DNA of 64,000 nucleotides from CAVTQY01 sp963736975 (lineage in GTDB: Bacteria; Pseudomonadota; Alphaproteobacteria; Acetobacterales; Acetobacteraceae): NCBI GenBank assembly GCA_963736975.1, contig CAVTQY010000001.1:1-64000 (forward strand), written 5' to 3'. Position 1 is the stretch's first letter. Each line of letters starts with the position of its first letter. This document shows positions 1 to 10,285 of the stretch, piece by piece. The position numbers and the translations under genes are program-made. The notes beneath the pieces are model-generated. The model was not told the origin of the DNA. It searched no databases and saw only the letters and a program-made list of their open reading frames with translations.

Positions 1-97
1 GCATCTGCATGCCCTGGGCCCATGCCTGGGCCGAAACCACGGTGGCGCCGGCAAGCAGCAGCGCAAAACGTGCGGCGAAGCGCGTCTCCAAAGGCAT
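1..97 (-). CDS. N-terminus of a secreted protein (runs off the window)
   Basis: Reading the minus strand from an ATG at 97 gives MPLETRFAARF, then a hydrophobic stretch (ALLLAGATVVSA) and QAWAQ, with no stop before the window edge. This is a typical Sec signal peptide with an Ala-X-Ala-like cleavage region, so the product is probably periplasmic or secreted. A purine-rich GGGGGG stretch lies a few bases upstream of the ATG and can serve as the ribosome binding site. The gene starts 18 bases after the tspO stop and could be co-transcribed with it. Nothing of the mature protein is visible, so no function can be given. Confidence 0.55.
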   Translation of the reverse strand, partial: MPLETRFAARFALLLAGATVVSAQAWAQGMQM

Positions 98-115
98 CAC
101 GTTTGCCCCCCTCGA

Positions 116-568
116 TCAGCCCGGATTCAGGTAACAGAATCCAGCATTCAGATAGAGGGCATACAACGTCCAAAGCCAATAGGGAATCATCAGCCCGCCG
201 GCGCCGCGGTCAATCGATCGAAAGCGGCGGATCGTGACACCGATCAGGGGCAGCAGCGCGAGCACCACGAGCAGGGACAGAAGCGGGCTGCGCAGCCCGA
301 GGAAGACCGGTGCCCAGGCTGCGTTCACGCCGAGTTGCCAGCCCCATAGGCGCAGCGTGGGGCCGGCGCCCGTGCGCTGCCAGACCCGCCACGCCGCCGT
401 GCCGATCATTGCGTACAGCACGCCGGAGAGGGCGCCGAAAAGCCAGGTGGGCGGCGTGCCCGGTGGGCGCGTCAGCGACAGATACCAGCCCTTGGCCGCG
501 CCGGCCGTCAGCGCCGCGTCAGCGAGTCCCACGAGCAAGGCAAGGCCGACAAATCCCACCAGCGCCAA
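116..568 (-). CDS. tspO: TspO/MBR family tryptophan-rich sensory protein
   Basis: A 150-residue integral membrane protein with about five hydrophobic segments, the normal length of the TspO/peripheral benzodiazepine receptor family. Visible family marks are the early W-Y-x-x-L-x-x-P-P-G-x-P-P-x-W-L-F-G segment (about residues 27-44), the following L-Y-A-M-I-G-T-A-A-W helix, W-G-W-Q-L-G-V-N-A-A-W, and the C-terminal L-Y-L-N-A-G-F-x-x-L-N. TspO proteins bind porphyrins and tetrapyrrole intermediates and influence stress or light-dependent regulation in alphaproteobacteria. The upstream-most start is a TTG at 568; a GTG at 559 is also possible. It lies about 130 bases downstream of the MoxR-type operon on the same strand, and a link to that operon is only positional. 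Confidence 0.88.
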   Translation of the reverse strand: MALVGFVGLALLVGLADAALTAGAAKGWYLSLTRPPGTPPTWLFGALSGVLYAMIGTAAWRVWQRTGAGPTLRLWGWQLGVNAAWAPVFLGLRSPLLSLLVVLALLPLIGVTIRRFRSIDRGAGGLMIPYWLWTLYALYLNAGFCYLNPG

Positions 569-700
569 GCGCGGGGAAATCGAAGGCGAAGAGCCCGGCG
601 AGGAGCCCCACTCGTTGGGATCCGAGAACTGGAAGACACGCTCTCCTTCGGCTTAACGCGATGTAGGAAGCGTCCGTCGAACCAAAAACCCCGGAACCGG

Positions 701-2821
701 TCACGTGCCCTCGCGCCGCCACGCGCCGATCAGCAGACCGAGCATCAGCGGCAGCGCCGCCCAGGCGGGCAACAGGCGCAGCGACGCAACGCCCGTCACC
801 AAGTGATCATGCCGCCGCTGCAGCCCGATCCACCCGTCTCCCGACGCGGCGCGGGAGGCCTCGACTTGCCGCAGGTCGGGAATGTCCGGAGGCGCTTTCG
901 GCTTGCCGGTATCCAACCAATGCACGCCGGCATCTGACTCGCGCGCAATCTTGCCCAGCTTGGTCGCAGTTGCCCGCAGGTCGGCGATCTCCAGCGGATT
1001 GGCCGCACCCGCGGCGGCAAAGGCGGTGAGCTTGCCGTCTGTCACGCGCCATACGCCCGGCGTGGTTGCCGGCACTGTCGCCTTGGCACGGCCCGGCCCA
1101 TCCGGGGTCAGCTTCACGACGTGGGTATTGCCGTCCGGATCAGTAACTGTGACGGAGCCCGGGGGGGCCGCATCGATGGAGCGGCGCTCGATCGTCAGCC
1201 GTCCGTCCCCGACGTGTGCGGTGATCGCGTTCTCCTCGAGGTCGGGCTCTTTCATCAGCCAGTGGGCGATGCGGCGCAGCAGTTCCGCCTGGGGACCGCC
1301 GCCCTCATGGCCGCGCGACCACAGCCAGATCTGGTCGGACAGCAACAGCGCCGTGCGGCCTTTGCCGACCCGGTCCATGATCAACAGCGGCTGCCCGCCG
1401 GGCGCGTCCATCAGCACCTCGCCGTGCACGTCGCTCGATTCGATCCGCCGGTACCATGGACCCCAGCTCGGCTTCGCGCTCTCATCCCCCGTCGGGTTGG
1501 CGCCGGTGAGCCCGGCTGTCACCGGATCCCGCGAGCCTATCGCCGTGACGCGCGGGCGGAACGATCCGTCCACCACCGCATCGTAGCCGGCCGGCGCGGC
1601 CGGCAGGATGTCGCCGAGCGGCGTGTCCGCTAGGCTGGTCGGGCCGCTGAATTCCGGGCCGACGCTGAGCAGCAGCGCTCCACCCTGCCGGACGTATTGC
1701 GCGATATTGTCGAGATACGGCAGCGGCAGCAGTCCGCTGTTCTGGAACCGGTCGAGGATGATCAGGTCGAACTGATCGATCTTCTGTTGAAACAGTTCGC
1801 GGACCGGAAACGCGATCAGAGACAGCTCGTTCAGCGGCGTCAGGTCGTCCTTTTCCGGCGGGCGCAGGATGGTGAAATGCACCAGATCCACCGCCGGATC
1901 GGATTTCAGCAGGCGCCGCCAGGTGCGTTCGCCCGGATGTGGCTCGCCGGAGATCAGGAGCACGCGCAGCCGGTCGCGCACGCCGTTGACCTCGACTACC
2001 GCGCGGTTGTTCAGCAGCGAGACCTCGCCGGGCAGCTTGTCGGCGGAAATCTCGACGACGGTCGGGCCGGCGCGGGTGATGGGTAGGTCGATCATCTGCA
2101 CCTCATCGACCGGGACGCTTTCGACGGTGGGCGGATTGCCGTCGCGCCGGATCGTCACCTGGGCCGGTTGGTCGCGGTCGTTGAGGCCGAGGTCGTCAAC
2201 CGAGAAGCGCAGTGTGACGCTCTTGCCGACGATGCCGTAGCTGGGCGCCTCGATGACCCGCACGCGGCGATCGACCTCCTCGCCCTTTGCCGGGATCAGC
2301 ACGTTCAGCGGCGCGCCGTCCGGCGACGCGGCTGGAACGTCGTGCACCTGCCCATCGGTGATCGCGATCGTTCCGGCAAAACGGGCGCGGGGGATATCCG
2401 CCAGCGCCTGGTCTATTGCCGCGAACAGCCGTGTGCCGGAGTCGCCGCTTTCCGGAACGGTAATGGTGCGCAGCTGCAGATCGTGCAGTTTCGCCGCCTG
2501 TTCGGCGATGTTCGCCCGCGTCGCTTCGGCGAGCCGCGTGCGGTCGCCGACCTGCATCGAGGCGGTCTGATCGACCACCATCAGCCCAATATCGGGCAGC
2601 CCTTCCTGCGTTTCCTGCACCAGTCGGGGCCCGGCAAGCCACAACAGCAACACGCCGGCCGCGGCGGCTCGCAACAGCGTGCCGCGGGCGCGCCGCCATG
2701 CGGCGAGCGCCAGCACGAGCACGGCGACGCCGGCCAACGCGATCAGCAGCGGGAGCGGGACCAGCGGATCGAAGTGCAGCGCCGCAATCGCCTGATGCAA
2801 CGACGTGGAGGTTCCCGGCAT
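701..2821 (-). CDS. Membrane-anchored glutamine amidotransferase-like protein of the MoxR cluster
   Basis: This 706-residue protein begins with two hydrophobic segments (about residues 20-40 and 50-66) and ends with another (about 680-700). The large soluble part carries a von Willebrand-like N-terminal region (MVVDQTASMQ, a D-x-T-x-S-type start) and a central class I glutamine-amidotransferase-like Rossmann region (DLIILDRFQNS ... YVRQGGALLLSVG, about residues 350-400) without an obvious catalytic Cys-His pair. Such proteins recur as the last member of MoxR-DUF58-DUF4159 gene sets in alphaproteobacteria, thought to be chaperone-like or cell-envelope stress systems. The start is an ATG only two bases after the stop of the upstream DUF4159 gene, so the two are translationally linked. 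The precise role is unknown. Confidence 0.8.
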   Translation of the reverse strand: MPGTSTSLHQAIAALHFDPLVPLPLLIALAGVAVLVLALAAWRRARGTLLRAAAAGVLLLWLAGPRLVQETQEGLPDIGLMVVDQTASMQVGDRTRLAEATRANIAEQAAKLHDLQLRTITVPESGDSGTRLFAAIDQALADIPRARFAGTIAITDGQVHDVPAASPDGAPLNVLIPAKGEEVDRRVRVIEAPSYGIVGKSVTLRFSVDDLGLNDRDQPAQVTIRRDGNPPTVESVPVDEVQMIDLPITRAGPTVVEISADKLPGEVSLLNNRAVVEVNGVRDRLRVLLISGEPHPGERTWRRLLKSDPAVDLVHFTILRPPEKDDLTPLNELSLIAFPVRELFQQKIDQFDLIILDRFQNSGLLPLPYLDNIAQYVRQGGALLLSVGPEFSGPTSLADTPLGDILPAAPAGYDAVVDGSFRPRVTAIGSRDPVTAGLTGANPTGDESAKPSWGPWYRRIESSDVHGEVLMDAPGGQPLLIMDRVGKGRTALLLSDQIWLWSRGHEGGGPQAELLRRIAHWLMKEPDLEENAITAHVGDGRLTIERRSIDAAPPGSVTVTDPDGNTHVVKLTPDGPGRAKATVPATTPGVWRVTDGKLTAFAAAGAANPLEIADLRATATKLGKIARESDAGVHWLDTGKPKAPPDIPDLRQVEASRAASGDGWIGLQRRHDHLVTGVASLRLLPAWAALPLMLGLLIGAWRREGT

Positions 2822-2823
2822 CG

Positions 2824-5517
2824 CTACTGTCCCAGCCGCTCGAGGATCGCCTTCACATGCACTTGGTCGCCTTTGTAATTGCCGGTGAGTGCGTACATTA
2901 CGAGATTGACGCCGAACCGGTAAGCCAGGGTGCGTTGCCGGTCGCCGCCCGGAATCGTCGCATACGGATTGCGGCCGTCGGCATCGATCGCCCAGGCCGC
3001 GGCCCAGTCATTGCCACCGATGATCACCGGGCTGACGTCGTCGTTGCTGCGGTCCTCGCCCTCCTGCACCCAGACCGTGCCCCCATCGTAGCGGCCGGGA
3101 TAATCGCGCAGCAGGTAGAAGGTGCGCGCCAGCACATGGTCGATCGTCAGCGGGGTGAGTGCGGGGATCACCAGTCCGCGGGCTACGCGACGGAGCGCCG
3201 CGTCCGTGCCGGGAGCGAACCCGGCGCCCGAGCCGGAATCGCGCGTGTCGATTACGATGATCCCGCCGCGATTCATGTAGTCGTTCAGCGCGGCGGCGGC
3301 TTGCGGGCTCAGCGGCTGGGCATCGGCGGTAACCGGCCAGTAAAGCAGCGGGTAGAAGCTGAGGTCGGTCTTGCCCGGCACGACCGGGTCCGGCTCGTGG
3401 AGTACGGCGGCGGTGCGGGCGTTGACGTATTCGGATAGCCCTTCCAGGCCTTCGCGCGAGATCTGGTCCACCTGATCGTCGCCCGTGGAGACGTAACCGA
3501 GCCGGGTGCCGAGTGCGGGGTTATCGACGCGATTGAGGGCGGCATGCGCGTGCGGGACGCCGCAGGCTATCGCCAGCAGCAACGTGGCGGCGGCGCGGGG
3601 GGCCGATGGCCGCAGCAGCCCGCGCATGATCAAGGAGATCAGCAGGTCGAAGATCACCAACAGCATGGCGGCGCTGATCAGCCACGGGCCCAGCGCCCGT
3701 TCCGGCGCCACCGCGGTCAGCGGCTCGACCCGCGCGCCGGCAATCATCGGCGCTGTTTGCGGCAAAGCGAGGTCGGTGGCGAGGTTGAGCGCCATACGCC
3801 CGTTCTCCGGCCCGTACAGTCCCGGCGGATGAGCGGGGGAGACCGGCGTGGCGGTGAACTTGTCGGCGGCGAGGCCGCTGGCAGCGAGCGGCGGAGGCGA
3901 CAGCAGGCCGTAGCCGTCCAGCGTTTCCACTGGGGCCAGCACGGCGTGGCCGGGCGGGGTATTGACCCCGGCGGAGAGAGCCACGAGCCGCCGCAACATA
4001 TCGACGAACAAGCCGGAGAGCGGCAGGTTCGACCAGTCGTCGTTAGCAGTGACATGGAACAGCACGATGCGGCCATTGCCCTTGGCCGCCTGCGTCACCA
4101 GCGGCGTGCCATCCGCCAGGGCCGCCCACGTGTGCGCGGCGAGGGTGGCCGACGGCTCCGCCAGTACCTGCCTCGACACAGTCACGTCATTTGGTATCGG
4201 CAGGCCGGCGAAGGGCGATCCGGGCGGGAACGGAGCAAGGGCTGCGGGCTTGCTCCAGGACAGGGCCCCGCCCAGTTGGCGGTCACCGCCCAGCAGCGTG
4301 ACCGGTAGCAGCGGGTCGGTCTCGCCCATCGGCTGCGCCGCGGTGCGCGGGCCGGCAAAGCGCAGCAGCAGGCCGCCTTTCTCCACCCATTTCGTCATCG
4401 CGTCGCGATCCGGGCCATCGGGCAGCGGATCGTCGGGCAGGAGCAGCACCGAGACGTTGCCGGCCAGAAGCTGGGCGATCGTGCCTTCGCGGACCTCGGC
4501 ATACGGGCCGAGGGCACGCTGAAGGTAGTAAAGCGGCCCGATAAACGGCGCGCTGGCGGCTTCCGGGTTGTCGGAGACCAGGCCAACCGGACGCCGGCGC
4601 CAACGCTCGTCCAACAGGACGACGGAGCCGGCGGAAGGCGCGCCGGACACCGCGAGCCGGGCCAGCCGGTTGCGCAGCTCGGGCGGCAGGGTGATCGGCG
4701 CGGTGCCGATATGTGCGTCGGGCGGGACCGTCACGCTGGCTTGCGCCAGTGTCCGCCCATCGCCGGTCTGCGCCAGCACATCGACGTGCGTCGCTGCCGA
4801 CTGCGGCGCCTGCGCGACCCGCGCGATCAGGCTATCGGCCTTGCTGTCCGGCGGCAGCAGCAGCACGGAGGGCCCGGAGCAGCAGAGCTCGGTGACCGAA
4901 CCGGTGCGATCCAGCGCGGCGGCGAAGCGGGGGTAATCGGCACCATCGGTCAGTCCGTCGGCGAGATACACGGTCGAGCCGCCGGTGTGCTGCCAGCCGG
5001 CGAGCGCGGCGGCGCTGGCGGCCCGATCGACGGGCCAGGGCTCGGGCTGCAATGCGGCGATGCGCGCGCGCAGATCGGCAACCGGCATCACCGGGGTGAT
5101 CACCGGCGCGGCGCCGGTGCCGTTGGGAGCGGTGGCGAGCAATGCCGCCTGCCGCCCCGCTCGCCCGGCGCGGTCCAGTGCCGTGTTCGCCGCCTGTATC
5201 CGTTGCGGCCAGTCGGCGGCCGAGGCCCAGCCATTGTCCATTACAAGCAGGACCGGGCCTGTGCCGGGCAGAGCGGAGCCGGCATCCAGCACCGGGCCGG
5301 CGAGACCGAGGATGATCAGGGCGGCCGCGATGCAGCGCAGGAGCAGCAGCCACCACGGCGTGTGCGCCGGGGTCTCCTCGCGGGCGCGCAACCCCATCAG
5401 CAGGCGGATTGCCGGGAAGCTCTCGCGTCTGGGGGCGGGCGGAGTGACGCGCAGCAGCCACCATAGCAGCGGCAGCGCGGTCAAGGCGAGGAGTACCCAA
5501 GGGGCGGTGAAGATCAT
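2824..5517 (-). CDS. DUF4159 membrane protein with N-terminal BatA-like domain
   Basis: An 897-residue protein. The N-terminus (MIFTAPWVLLALTALPLLWW) is the typical BatA membrane segment, followed by a second helix (about 60-80) and a degenerate vWA-like start (VLLVMDNGWAS). The middle holds a GATase-like fold region (LLAGNVSVLLLPDD; later WVEKGGLLLRFAG). A further membrane segment (about 620-650) precedes the C-terminal DUF4159 domain (LGYVSTGDD ... SFYPLLYWPV ... MNRGGIIVIDTRD). I chose the ATG at 5517 because it makes an ATGA overlap with the upstream DUF58 stop and directly precedes the membrane segment. A longer in-frame extension upstream lies inside the DUF58 gene. The product probably forms an envelope complex with the neighbouring gene products; biochemical function is unknown. 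Confidence 0.87.
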   Translation of the reverse strand: MIFTAPWVLLALTALPLLWWLLRVTPPAPRRESFPAIRLLMGLRAREETPAHTPWWLLLLRCIAAALIILGLAGPVLDAGSALPGTGPVLLVMDNGWASAADWPQRIQAANTALDRAGRAGRQAALLATAPNGTGAAPVITPVMPVADLRARIAALQPEPWPVDRAASAAALAGWQHTGGSTVYLADGLTDGADYPRFAAALDRTGSVTELCCSGPSVLLLPPDSKADSLIARVAQAPQSAATHVDVLAQTGDGRTLAQASVTVPPDAHIGTAPITLPPELRNRLARLAVSGAPSAGSVVLLDERWRRRPVGLVSDNPEAASAPFIGPLYYLQRALGPYAEVREGTIAQLLAGNVSVLLLPDDPLPDGPDRDAMTKWVEKGGLLLRFAGPRTAAQPMGETDPLLPVTLLGGDRQLGGALSWSKPAALAPFPPGSPFAGLPIPNDVTVSRQVLAEPSATLAAHTWAALADGTPLVTQAAKGNGRIVLFHVTANDDWSNLPLSGLFVDMLRRLVALSAGVNTPPGHAVLAPVETLDGYGLLSPPPLAASGLAADKFTATPVSPAHPPGLYGPENGRMALNLATDLALPQTAPMIAGARVEPLTAVAPERALGPWLISAAMLLVIFDLLISLIMRGLLRPSAPRAAATLLLAIACGVPHAHAALNRVDNPALGTRLGYVSTGDDQVDQISREGLEGLSEYVNARTAAVLHEPDPVVPGKTDLSFYPLLYWPVTADAQPLSPQAAAALNDYMNRGGIIVIDTRDSGSGAGFAPGTDAALRRVARGLVIPALTPLTIDHVLARTFYLLRDYPGRYDGGTVWVQEGEDRSNDDVSPVIIGGNDWAAAWAIDADGRNPYATIPGGDRQRTLAYRFGVNLVMYALTGNYKGDQVHVKAILERLGQ

Positions 5518-6396
5518 TTTGCGGTCAGGGCCATGTAGAGGGCGAGCAGCGCCGCCTCGGGCGGATGGTCGGTGCGGTGGATGCCGAAGCCGAAGCCGGC
5601 GGCGGCGCAAAGAGCGCGCAGCCCGTCCTGTTGGGCGACCAGCCTTTGGACATAGGCGTCGCGCACGCCTTCGACCCGCGGCACCAGCGTTTCGCCTTCG
5701 CGCTCCAGGCCGCGAAACCGGATGCGGCCGGCATAGGGAAGCAGCATCTCCGCCGGGTCGAGCACCTGCAGCAAATAGCCGGTGACGGGGATCCCGGCCA
5801 AGCGCGCGATCACGGTCTGGATCTCCGGCAGGGGGGAGAGGAAATCGCCGAACAGCACCACCCTTGCGTGGCGCGGCAGCGGCAGGTTGGGCGGTAGTCC
5901 GGCATTATCCTCGGGCGTACCGGTCAGCGCCTCGGCGAGCCTGTCAAGGCCGGCGCGTCCGGCCAGCGGGCGGGCGCCTTCGGCTATCTGCACAACCCGC
6001 TCGCCGCCGCGCAGCAGCAGGGCGGCCAGCGCCAGCAGCAGCAGGGCGGCACGGTCGCGCTTCTCGGTCTCGACCTGCGCCGATCGCCAACGCATGCTGG
6101 CGGAGGCATCGTGCCAGAGGCAGACGGTCTGGGCGGCTTCCCACTCGGTCTCGCGAATAAACCAGCCATGCGGCTCGGGGCGGCCCGACTTCGCAGATTG
6201 CCGCCAGTCGATGCGGGGAACGGAGTCGCCGGCGACAAAGGGACGGAACTGCCAGAAACTGTCGCCGGTACCGACACGGCGCCGTCCATGCACGCCCTGG
6301 GCCACCGTCGCCGCGACACGCTCGGCGGCGACCATCAGCGGCGGAAGCCGCGCCGCGAGTGCCTCGGCGCGGCGGGCGCCCGCCGCCGCCGCGAGG

Positions 6397-6404
<8 letters not shown>
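5514..6404 (-). CDS. DUF58 domain-containing protein
   Basis: About 296 residues. The stretch VHGRRRVGTGDSFWQFRPF followed by DSVPRIDWRQSAKSG is the DUF58 signature, and a vWA-like metal site (WHDASASM) follows at roughly residue 120. DUF58 proteins are partners of MoxR AAA+ ATPases and are presumed substrates or adaptors. The start is assigned to a TTG at 6404, which overlaps the moxR stop by eight bases and gives the usual N-terminus (LASLAAAAGARRAEALAARL); no ATG fits as well. The gene ends in an ATGA overlap with the DUF4159 gene, so the operon order is moxR, DUF58, DUF4159, GATase-like. Confidence 0.86.
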
Positions 6405-7404
<1,000 letters not shown>

Positions 7405-7558
7405 GCCGCGTGGCGCGCCCGCCGGTACTCGCCGACATTCAAGTCTCCATCGCTGGGTTTCGCGATCCCGATGACATATTGGCACTTTCCGCGACAGGGG
7501 GAGGCTACCTATATCGCCCGCTGGGACGGAAGCGTGTGAAAAACAGGGAGACGCAGAC

Positions 7559-8224
7559 GTGAACAGCGCCACTTCTCCCGGGATCGTGGTTCGCACGCGT
7601 GCCGCGGACCGTGTCGGTGGGGCAGCGAGCGTGGGACAAGTGTCAGCCGGCATCAGCGAACACGGCCCGGCGGCGGGGCTGGCTGCACGTGCGTCCCGGC
7701 CGAAGCGGCGCGTTCCGATCGAATGCGGCGACCTGCCGTTCCTGATCAAGCGCGACGGCACCTGGCTGTTTCGCGGTACTCCGATCCTTCGGAAGGAACT
7801 TGTCTGCCTGTTCGCAAGCGTGCTGCGGCGCGAGGAAGACGGTTCGTTCTGGTTACAAACGCCGGCTGAACGCGGCCACATCGAAGTCGAGGATGCGCCG
7901 TTTGTCGCGGTTGAGCTGGACTGGACCGGCGAAGGCCGCAGGCAAATTCTGTCGTTCCGAACCAATGTCGATCAGATCGTCACCGCCGATCCGGAACATC
8001 CGATCCGCATCTCACATGACATCCTGACCTGCGAGCCGACGCCATACCTGCTGGTGCGCCCCGGAGCTGGACATCTGGGCGTGGAGGCGCGCATCAACCG
8101 CGCGGTCTATTACGAGTTGGTCGCGCTGGGTGTGCCCGAATGGGTCGGTTGCCGGCGGATGCTCGGTGTCTGGAGCAGCGGAGTCTTCTTCCCGCTGGGC
8201 GAGATGCCGCCCTGCGAGGACTGA
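7559..8224 (+). CDS. DUF1285 domain-containing protein
   Basis: A 221-residue soluble protein. From about residue 55 the sequence IECGDLPFLIKRDGTWLFRGTPI with later LVRPGAGHLGVEARINRAVYYELV matches the DUF1285 family, small proteins of unknown function common in alphaproteobacteria. The start is a GTG at 7559 preceded by AGGGAG at a good distance. The first 50 or so residues are low in conserved features, so translation could begin later. It opens a plus-strand run with a NUDIX hydrolase, DUF6111 and CCA transferase genes. No mechanism is known. Confidence 0.85.
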   Translation: MNSATSPGIVVRTRAADRVGGAASVGQVSAGISEHGPAAGLAARASRPKRRVPIECGDLPFLIKRDGTWLFRGTPILRKELVCLFASVLRREEDGSFWLQTPAERGHIEVEDAPFVAVELDWTGEGRRQILSFRTNVDQIVTADPEHPIRISHDILTCEPTPYLLVRPGAGHLGVEARINRAVYYELVALGVPEWVGCRRMLGVWSSGVFFPLGEMPPCED

Positions 8225-8235
8225 GCCCGCCCGGC

Positions 8236-8850
8236 GTGACGCATGAGGAGCTGCGGCGCCGGCTGCGCCTCGTGATCGGCACGGAGGAGCCGGGGCGCGT
8301 GATCCGCGGCACCGAGTTGCTGCCGGCGTTCCATGGCGCCCCGCTGCCCGCCGCGGTGCTTGTGCCGGTGGTGCTCGGCGAGCCTGCGAGCGTCTTGCTG
8401 ACCAAACGCAACGAGCGGCTGAACCGGCACGCCGGACAGGTGAGCTTTCCCGGCGGCCGGATCGATCCGACCGATACCGACGCGATCACCGCTGCTTTGC
8501 GGGAAGCGGAGGAGGAGATCGCTCTCGATCCCGCCGACGTCGAGGTGGTGGGGCTGCTCGGCGATTTCCTGACCGGCACCGGGTTTTGCATCACGCCGGT
8601 GGTGGGCCTGTTGCCGCCGGGTCTGTCTTTCCGTCCCGAACCGTCCGAGGTGGATGCGCTGTTCGAGTTGCCGATCGACGTGGTGCTCGATCCCGGCGCG
8701 CCAAAACGCGAGCCGCAGGAGCGCAACGGCATCATGCGCGACGTGTGGGTGTGGCCGCATCCGGAGCATTACATCTGGGGCGCCACCGCAGCTATCTTGG
8801 TGCATCTCGCCGAGCGGCTGCGTGCTGCCGCCCTGCCATGCTCCGCCTGA
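8236..8850 (+). CDS. NUDIX hydrolase, CoA-pyrophosphatase type
   Basis: About 204 residues from the GTG at 8236, 11 bases after the DUF1285 stop. The Nudix box is visible as GGRIDPTDTDAITAALREAEEEIAL, containing the G-x5-E/D...R-E-x2-E-E core. The preceding VLLTKRNERLNRHAGQVSFPGGR is the UPF0035/CoA pyrophosphatase signature that extends the Nudix box. Members cleave CoA and its derivatives to phosphopantetheine and 3',5'-ADP, using Mg2+ held by the glutamates. A longer in-frame extension upstream overlaps the DUF1285 gene and is unlikely to be real. The end overlaps the following DUF6111 gene by 13 bases. Confidence 0.88.
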   Translation: MTHEELRRRLRLVIGTEEPGRVIRGTELLPAFHGAPLPAAVLVPVVLGEPASVLLTKRNERLNRHAGQVSFPGGRIDPTDTDAITAALREAEEEIALDPADVEVVGLLGDFLTGTGFCITPVVGLLPPGLSFRPEPSEVDALFELPIDVVLDPGAPKREPQERNGIMRDVWVWPHPEHYIWGATAAILVHLAERLRAAALPCSA

Positions 8851-9080
8851 CGGAACTGGCGTTGCTTCTCTCGCCCTTTCTGCTGTTCGGCGTATGGCGC
8901 CTCGCGGCGGCATATAACGTTCCATCCGCTGCGACGCTGACGGTTGCGGCCGGGGCGGTGCTGCTGATGCTGGGTGCCCTGCTGTGGTTCAGTCGCGAAA
9001 GCGCGTTGCCACCGGGCAGTCTTTATGTGCCGGCGCAGCTCCGGGACGGCCGCATCGTCCCTGGGCATGCGGCACGGTGA
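8838..9080 (+). CDS. DUF6111 family small membrane protein
   Basis: An 80-residue protein with two hydrophobic helices (LALLLSPFLLFGVWRLA and TVAAGAVLLMLGALLWF) and a conserved soluble tail ending LPPGSLYVPAQLRDGRIVPG. I recognise this as the DUF6111 family, short alphaproteobacterial proteins usually encoded just before the CCA-adding enzyme. The ATG lies inside the end of the NUDIX gene, and the stop overlaps the next gene as GTGA, so translational coupling is likely. The function is unknown. Confidence 0.75.
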   Translation: MLRLTELALLLSPFLLFGVWRLAAAYNVPSAATLTVAAGAVLLMLGALLWFSRESALPPGSLYVPAQLRDGRIVPGHAAR

Positions 9081-10240
9081 GCAAGCCGGCGTTTCTGTCC
9101 GAACCGGCGCTGGCCCGTCTGCTTGCCGCTTTGCCGGAGGCAAGAGTGGTGGGCGGCGCGGTACGGGACGCGCTGGCCGGGCGGCCGGTGTCGGACATCG
9201 ACCTTGCCACGCCGCAGCCGCCCTCGGCGGTATTGGAGACGCTGGCCGCCGCGGGGATCCGCGCGGTGCCAACTGGTCTGGACCACGGCACCGTCACCGC
9301 GGCGCTGGATGGGCGCGGCTTCGAGATCACGACGCTCCGTCGCGACGTGGAGACGGACGGGCGCCACGCCGTAGTGGCCTATACCGAGGACTGGCGCGCC
9401 GACGCGGCCCGGCGGGACTTCACCATCAATGCGATGTCGATGACGCGCGACGGTGTTTTGTTCGATTATTTCGATGGTGTCGGTGATATGGGGGCCGGGC
9501 GGCTGCGCTTCGTGGGCGACCCGGCGCAGCGTATCGCCGAGGATTATCTACGTATCCTTCGATACTTTCGTTTCTTCGCGCGTTACGCGCGCGAGGCGCC
9601 GGATGCGGATACTGTTGCGGCGATCCGGGCTGGTGTGGTGGGGCTGGGGCGACTCTCAGCCGAACGCGTCTGGACCGAGCTGAAACGGATTCTGGCAGCG
9701 CCGGATCCGACGGCGACACTGGGACTGATGGCGGAGCTGGGGGTGCTGGGCGCGATCCTTCCGGAAGGCGTCGATCCGGCGGGGCTGGTGCGATTGGTTA
9801 CGGCGGGCGCGCCTGTCGATCCGCTGCTGCGGCTCGCCGCGTTGCTGACCGGCGATGCCGAGGCGTTGTCGGATCGGCTGAAACTATCCGGCCATGAACG
9901 CGAGCGGTTAATCGCGCTGCGCGGCGGTCCGGTGCCGCATCCGGGCGACGACGATGCGGAGCTGCGGCGGAAACTCGCGGATACCGAGCGGGCGGTGTTA
10001 ATCGATCGTGCCTGGCTCGCCGGGGGTAGTGAGGCGGGGTGGGATGAGTTGCGGGCACGGATCGCCGGGATGCCGGTACCGGTGTTTCCGCTGGAGGGCC
10101 GTGATGTCCTTGCGCTGGGTGTGCCGCCCGGGCCGCGTGTCGGGGCGTTGCTGCGAGAGCTGCGCGGGTGGTGGCTGGCGGGCGGCTGCATCGCGGACGC
10201 GGGTGCTTGCCGGGCGGAGCTGAACGCGCGGCTCAGTTAG
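9077..10240 (+). CDS. cca: CCA tRNA nucleotidyltransferase (poly-A polymerase family)
   Basis: About 387 residues from a GTG at 9077 that overlaps the DUF6111 stop (GTGA). The class II nucleotidyltransferase head shows VVGGAVRDALAG and the catalytic DxD in VSDIDLAT, followed by RRDFTINAMSM and the flexible-loop/neck segment DPAQRIAEDYLRILRYFRFFARYA. The enzyme repairs or adds the 3' CCA of tRNAs, or, in some species, polyadenylates RNA; sequence alone does not separate these. The tRNA-Lys gene in this window already encodes CCA, so repair would be the role for that tRNA. The N-terminal in-frame extension upstream of 9077 lies inside the previous gene and was excluded. Confidence 0.92.
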   Translation: MSKPAFLSEPALARLLAALPEARVVGGAVRDALAGRPVSDIDLATPQPPSAVLETLAAAGIRAVPTGLDHGTVTAALDGRGFEITTLRRDVETDGRHAVVAYTEDWRADAARRDFTINAMSMTRDGVLFDYFDGVGDMGAGRLRFVGDPAQRIAEDYLRILRYFRFFARYAREAPDADTVAAIRAGVVGLGRLSAERVWTELKRILAAPDPTATLGLMAELGVLGAILPEGVDPAGLVRLVTAGAPVDPLLRLAALLTGDAEALSDRLKLSGHERERLIALRGGPVPHPGDDDAELRRKLADTERAVLIDRAWLAGGSEAGWDELRARIAGMPVPVFPLEGRDVLALGVPPGPRVGALLRELRGWWLAGGCIADAGACRAELNARLS

Positions 10241-10285
10241 CTTATGCGGGCGGGGGCCATGACGGCGGTGAGCGTGTGGACCGAT

